Part shown: in pieces, positions 60,411 to 64,000 of the stretch
How positions within the stretch are numbered: the first letter of the stretch is position 1
Layout of the letters: every line of letters begins with the position of its first letter
NCBI RefSeq assembly: GCF_049670895.1
Contig: NZ_CP187170.1
Source of the DNA: Pasteurella sp049670895
Lineage (GTDB): Bacteria > Pseudomonadota > Gammaproteobacteria > Enterobacterales > Pasteurellaceae
Reading direction: 5' to 3' (one strand)
Length of the DNA stretch: 64,000 nucleotides
Translations under genes and position numbers: made by a program
The notes under the pieces: model-generated
The model's database searches: none
What the model was told of the DNA's origin: nothing
Seen by the model: the letters and a program-made list of their open reading frames with translations, nothing else

Positions 60411-61049
60411 ATGACAAGCGCTGCAAATAAACGTTCAATAATGACACTTTTTTCAGATAAAACAGATATTTATTGCCACCAAGTAAGAATTGTATTGGCA
60501 GAAAAGGGTGTCGCTTATGAAACGGAAGTTGTAGATCCTCAAGTCGTATCAGAAGATTTAATGGAGTTGAATCCTTACGGTACTTTACCCACATTAGTTG
60601 ATCGTGATTTAGTTTTATTCAATTCCCGTATTATTATGGAATATCTTGATGAGCGTTTTCCTCATCCCCCGTTAATGCCAGTATATCCTGTTGCTCGTGG
60701 TAAAAGTCGTTTATTAATGTTACGAATTGAGCAAGACTGGTATCCTACATTGGTGAAAGCGGAAAAAGGGTCAGATGCTGAACGTGCAACCGCATTAAAA
60801 CAGTTAAGAGAAGAAATGCTTGCGATTGCCCCTATTTTTACCCAAACACCTTATTTTATGAATGATGAATTTAGCCTAGTAGATTGTTATGTCGCTCCAT
60901 TATTATGGCGTATGCAAGAGCTTGGTGTGGATTTCACGGGTGCGGGCAGTAAAGCCATTAAAGCTTATATGGCACGTGTCTTTGAACGTGATTCATTTAT
61001 GCAATCTCTAGGTGCATCAGCCCCAAAAAATTTGATGGATGAGAAGTAA
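60411..61049 (+). CDS. sspA: Stringent starvation protein A
   Basis: 212 residues of GST fold. MTLFSDKTDIYCHQVRIVLA, NPYGTLPTLVDRDLVLFNSR and ERFPHPPLMPVYPVARGKSR match SspA, an RNA polymerase-associated regulator. GGAGGA precedes the ATG. It has its own upstream region after the rpsI terminator. Confidence 0.95.
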   Translation: MTSAANKRSIMTLFSDKTDIYCHQVRIVLAEKGVAYETEVVDPQVVSEDLMELNPYGTLPTLVDRDLVLFNSRIIMEYLDERFPHPPLMPVYPVARGKSRLLMLRIEQDWYPTLVKAEKGSDAERATALKQLREEMLAIAPIFTQTPYFMNDEFSLVDCYVAPLLWRMQELGVDFTGAGSKAIKAYMARVFERDSFMQSLGASAPKNLMDEK

Positions 61050-61055
61050 TTTTAT

Positions 61056-61547
61056 ATGGAATACCGTGCTTCCCCAAAACGCCCTTATTTATTGCGTGCT
61101 TATTATGATTGGTTAATTGATAATGATTTCACCCCTTATTTAGTGGTGGATGCCACTTATTTTGGCGTTAAAGTGCCTGTGGAATATGTGAAAGATGGTC
61201 AAATTGTCTTGAATTTATCCGCTAATGCAACGGGCAATTTGATACTCGGTAATGACAGTATTCAATTTAGTGCACGTTTTCGTGGCGTTTCACAAGACAT
61301 TTATATTCCAATGGGTGCCGCTTTGGCAATTTATGCACGTGAAAATGGTGATGGGGTGATGTTTGAACCTGAATCAATTTACGATGAATTAGATCAGCCT
61401 GTGAGTGTTGAGCAACCCTTGAGTTTTGTTGAGGCAGTGGATAAACCGAGAGCGGGTGAGCATGCCGAAAAAGCGACAAAAACAGACACAAAACCAGAAA
61501 AAAAAGGGGAAAAGAAAGGGGTTTCCCATTTAAGAATTATTAAATAG
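61056..61547 (+). CDS. sspB: ClpXP specificity adaptor SspB
   Basis: 163 residues. RPYLLRAYYDWLIDNDFTPY, LVVDATYFGVKVPVEYVKDG and RFRGVSQDIYIPMGAALAIY are the SspB core. The charged linker ends in VSHLRIIK, the ClpX-binding XB tail. Presents ssrA-tagged proteins to ClpXP. Confidence 0.96.
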   Translation: MEYRASPKRPYLLRAYYDWLIDNDFTPYLVVDATYFGVKVPVEYVKDGQIVLNLSANATGNLILGNDSIQFSARFRGVSQDIYIPMGAALAIYARENGDGVMFEPESIYDELDQPVSVEQPLSFVEAVDKPRAGEHAEKATKTDTKPEKKGEKKGVSHLRIIK

Positions 61548-61612
61548 TGGGTATTTATTCATTGTAAAAATACACATTTTTTTGGCTTCTCAAGGTGAGA
61601 GGAATTGATTTC

Positions 61613-61657
61613 AAGGACTAAGTTCTGTGTAGCACAGACTTAGTCCTTTTTGTTTTT
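61613..61657 (+). terminator. Terminator after sspB
   Basis: Long stem AAGGACTAAGTTCTGTG/CACAGACTTAGTCCTT with a three-base loop and one bulge, followed by TTTTGTTTTT. Confidence 0.85.
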
Positions 61658-61892
61658 ACTGAAATGCGTTGCATAATAGATTCATGAGGTGAAAATGCAA
61701 GCTTACTTGTTGATTTTATAAGGAAAATACCAAAGAATCGCATTTAGACTTTTTGTTTTCTTTCAAATTCCTCTTTATTTTGCCTGTTAATTCTTCTTGA
61801 CGGAGATCACTAATTTAAACAAAAGTCGTTGCCTTTGTAAGCATCTTGGATAGAATAAATACAAGTATTATTCACATTTTAGGCAGGTAATA

Positions 61893-64000
61893 ATGAATAT
61901 TACAGATTTGATGAAAAATGCCGAAAAATTAGGGATTGCGACATCACATTATGATATTGATGGCAATTTAATTCATGCGGGTCCCGAAACATTAAGGTAT
62001 TTCACCGAATTCATTCAAGATTCGAAAAAGGTGCGAAAATCAGCAGGATATTTCGATGATGTTGCTGTGTTTTTTGAAACCGAACCGATTCAGTATGACG
62101 TGAGCAAACTCGGTCTGTCTTCCTCTTCTATTACTTACCAACTCTTTTCTGAAAATGGGCAATTAGTGTCCAAAGCCTCGGCGTTTTCCACGCAATCCAT
62201 TGAGCTTTCTTCGCTTTCTTATGGTTATTATCTGTTGGTGATCAACGATAAGAAAAAACATTATCGTGTGCGTTTGCTCGTTTCCCCAAAAAATGCTTAT
62301 CAGCCACCGATTTTAGCACAGGAAAAAACTTGGGGATTGAATATTCAGCTTTATAGCTTACGTTCAAAACAAAATTGGGGCATTGGTGATTTTGCCGATT
62401 TACGTTATTTGATCGAACACGCCTCGCAATATGGTGTGAATTTTATTGGTATTAATCCATTACATTTGATGTATTCCGCTACGCCTGAATGGGCGAGTCC
62501 TTATAGTTCTTCATCTCGTCGTTGGTTAAACCCGATTTATTTAGATATTGTCTCTTTGCCTGAATTTAAGTTATCTAAAAAAACGCAAACATGGTTTGCC
62601 AGTGAGTCAATACAGCAACAATTGGCGAGTTTAAGAGAAGCGGAATTAGTGGATTATACGGCGGTTACACAGTTAAAACAGACCGCACTTTTTCAGCTTT
62701 TTGATTTTTCAAAACAAAGTCAATCCGCACAGATTAAGCAACGCCGTGAAGCATTCAAACAATTTATGCAAGAACAAGGCGACGCATTATTGTTACAGGG
62801 TCTCTTTGAGGTGTTAGATCATCAAGCAAAACGTGATGAAATGTCGTCAGACAATATCGGTTGGTTAGGTTGGCGTGCAGAATGGCAACATTTACAGGCA
62901 GATGAAAAAGCGAAATTATTGCGTAAACACCAAAAACACATTGAGTGTTATGCGTGGCAACAATGGCTGATGTCAGAGCAGTTAGCTGAAATGCAAGCTT
63001 GCTGTCAAAAGCATGGCATGGCATTAGGCATTTATGGTGATTTAGCTGTAAGCAGTTCCTGTGGCAGTGTGGATGTTTGGTCTGATCCCGATTTATATTT
63101 CATGGAAGCCTCGGTAGGGGCACCGCCTGATCCCTTAGGACCTTTTGGGCAAAATTGGCATTTACCGCCTTATAATCCAGCAGTTTTGAAGGCACGGGGG
63201 TTTCAACCTTTTATTGATATGTTACGTGCCAATATGCAGCATTTTGGCATTTTGCGTATTGATCATGTGATGGGCTTATTCCGTTTGTGGTTAATTCCTA
63301 AAGGCAAAACTGCAGCTGATGGGGTGTATGTGCATTATCCATTTGCGGAATTGATGGCGATTTTAGCAATTGAAAGTCAGCGTAATCGTTGTTTGGTGAT
63401 TGGTGAAGATCTCGGTACGGTACCGAATGAAGTGCGGTCAAAATTAAATGAGTTTCAAATTTTTTCTTATTTTGTTTTGTACTTTGCACAAACCGCACAT
63501 CAATATCCTGCTGGGGAGGCATTTCCACTGAAAGCCTTTGCTACCATTGGGACACATGATGTGCCGTCATTGCAGAGCTTTTGGCATTGTGTGGATTTAA
63601 GTTTGTTCAAACAATTGGGCGTGTTAAGCGATGAGGTGTTAAAACAAAAATATGATCAACGTGTCATTGATAAACAAGCCTTGTTAAATACCTTACATCG
63701 AGATCATTATTTACCTGATGATTATGGTGGTGATGCCTTATCCATGGCAATGCATGCACATTTAAATTATGTTATTCATCAATATCTTGCACAAAGTCGT
63801 ACGCAGTTAATTGGTGTGCAATTAGAAAATTTACTGAGTCAAGAAGTGTCATTTAACTTACCCGGCACGGATAGAGAATATCCGAATTGGCGTAAAAAAT
63901 TGGCTTGTGAGTTAGAGACGATGTTCGCTGATGAAGATATCACTTCGTTTTTAACGAGCATTACACAAGCTCGCCAGCAATGTCATCTATCCAACAGCTA
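61893..64000 (+). CDS. malQ: 4-alpha-glucanotransferase (amylomaltase), 3' end outside window
   Basis: The frame is open from ATG 61,893 to the window end (702 full codons). GH77 motifs: NIQLYSLRSKQNWGIGDFAD, SSSSRRWLNPIYLDI, LGIYGDLAVSSSCGSVDVWS, ILRIDHVMGLFRLW with the catalytic aspartate, and VIGEDLGTVPNEVRSKLNEF with the acid/base glutamate. AGGCAGG upstream. Used in maltodextrin/glycogen metabolism. Confidence 0.95.
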   Translation, partial: MNITDLMKNAEKLGIATSHYDIDGNLIHAGPETLRYFTEFIQDSKKVRKSAGYFDDVAVFFETEPIQYDVSKLGLSSSSITYQLFSENGQLVSKASAFSTQSIELSSLSYGYYLLVINDKKKHYRVRLLVSPKNAYQPPILAQEKTWGLNIQLYSLRSKQNWGIGDFADLRYLIEHASQYGVNFIGINPLHLMYSATPEWASPYSSSSRRWLNPIYLDIVSLPEFKLSKKTQTWFASESIQQQLASLREAELVDYTAVTQLKQTALFQLFDFSKQSQSAQIKQRREAFKQFMQEQGDALLLQGLFEVLDHQAKRDEMSSDNIGWLGWRAEWQHLQADEKAKLLRKHQKHIECYAWQQWLMSEQLAEMQACCQKHGMALGIYGDLAVSSSCGSVDVWSDPDLYFMEASVGAPPDPLGPFGQNWHLPPYNPAVLKARGFQPFIDMLRANMQHFGILRIDHVMGLFRLWLIPKGKTAADGVYVHYPFAELMAILAIESQRNRCLVIGEDLGTVPNEVRSKLNEFQIFSYFVLYFAQTAHQYPAGEAFPLKAFATIGTHDVPSLQSFWHCVDLSLFKQLGVLSDEVLKQKYDQRVIDKQALLNTLHRDHYLPDDYGGDALSMAMHAHLNYVIHQYLAQSRTQLIGVQLENLLSQEVSFNLPGTDREYPNWRKKLACELETMFADEDITSFLTSITQARQQCHLSNS

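Overview
The window comes from a gammaproteobacterium of the family Pasteurellaceae, in the Haemophilus influenzae-type branch. The 9-bp uptake signal AAGTGCGGT/ACCGCACTT recurs throughout, often as inverted pairs behind genes. The housekeeping blocks are typical of this family: rplM-rpsI-sspA-sspB, matP/lon-like/fabA, yqcC-truC, recB-recD, and an lsg-like lipooligosaccharide cluster. The species cannot be named from the sequence alone.

Region 1 (1 to about 31,400) is visibly AT-rich and reads entirely on the + strand. It is a long array of polymorphic-toxin C-terminal cassettes. Position 1 lies inside a CdiA/haemagglutinin-type protein ending in a CdiA_C-like nuclease domain, followed by its immunity gene and a second, decayed copy of the pair. 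After that come roughly 25 modules with one plan: (a) a shared spacer repeat, (b) a fragment of the conserved Rhs/YD-repeat core ending in the RFRYYDPESGNYISSDPIGL motif, (c) a toxin tip that is usually truncated, frameshifted or interrupted by stop codons, (d) an immunity gene directly downstream. Toxin tips I can assign include CdiA_C-like, PoNe-like, AHH/HNH (three), HNH/endonuclease VII-like, GIY-YIG-like, restriction-endonuclease-fold, DNA/RNA non-specific endonuclease-like and GH-E-like (three). Immunity genes include CdiI-like (two), PoNi, Imm50, Imm22 (three), Imm26-like, DUF2019, DUF4303, DUF4304-like, NTF2-fold (two), GAD/Tdi1-like, a TPR-like family (four) and several with no family I recognise. 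Most toxins are dead and most immunity genes are intact. Five immunity genes are broken by one-base changes in homopolymer runs.

Region 2 (31,516 to 35,710, - strand) has a periplasmic ATP-dependent DNA ligase and an apparent operon of DUF2310, queF and ppnN. Region 3 (35,839 to 43,199) holds yqcC-truC, yoaH, cspD, matP, a Lon-like protease, fabA with a FabR-type operator, ybaK, usg and an elyC-like gene.

Region 4 (43,334 to 49,157) is a compact six-gene surface-glycan operon: flippase, GT52 sialyltransferase-like, GT25, Wzy-like polymerase and two GT2 enzymes. Region 5 (49,168 to 64,000) has mltB, a purine permease, a DsrE-like gene, recB-recD, grxB, yegP, rplM-rpsI, sspA-sspB and a malQ cut by the window end.

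The array is the unusual part. It looks like a store, or graveyard, of toxin tips and immunity genes that shares spacer repeats, core fragments and duplicated gene ends. These could support recombination with an upstream full-length cdiA or rhs gene that is not in the window.
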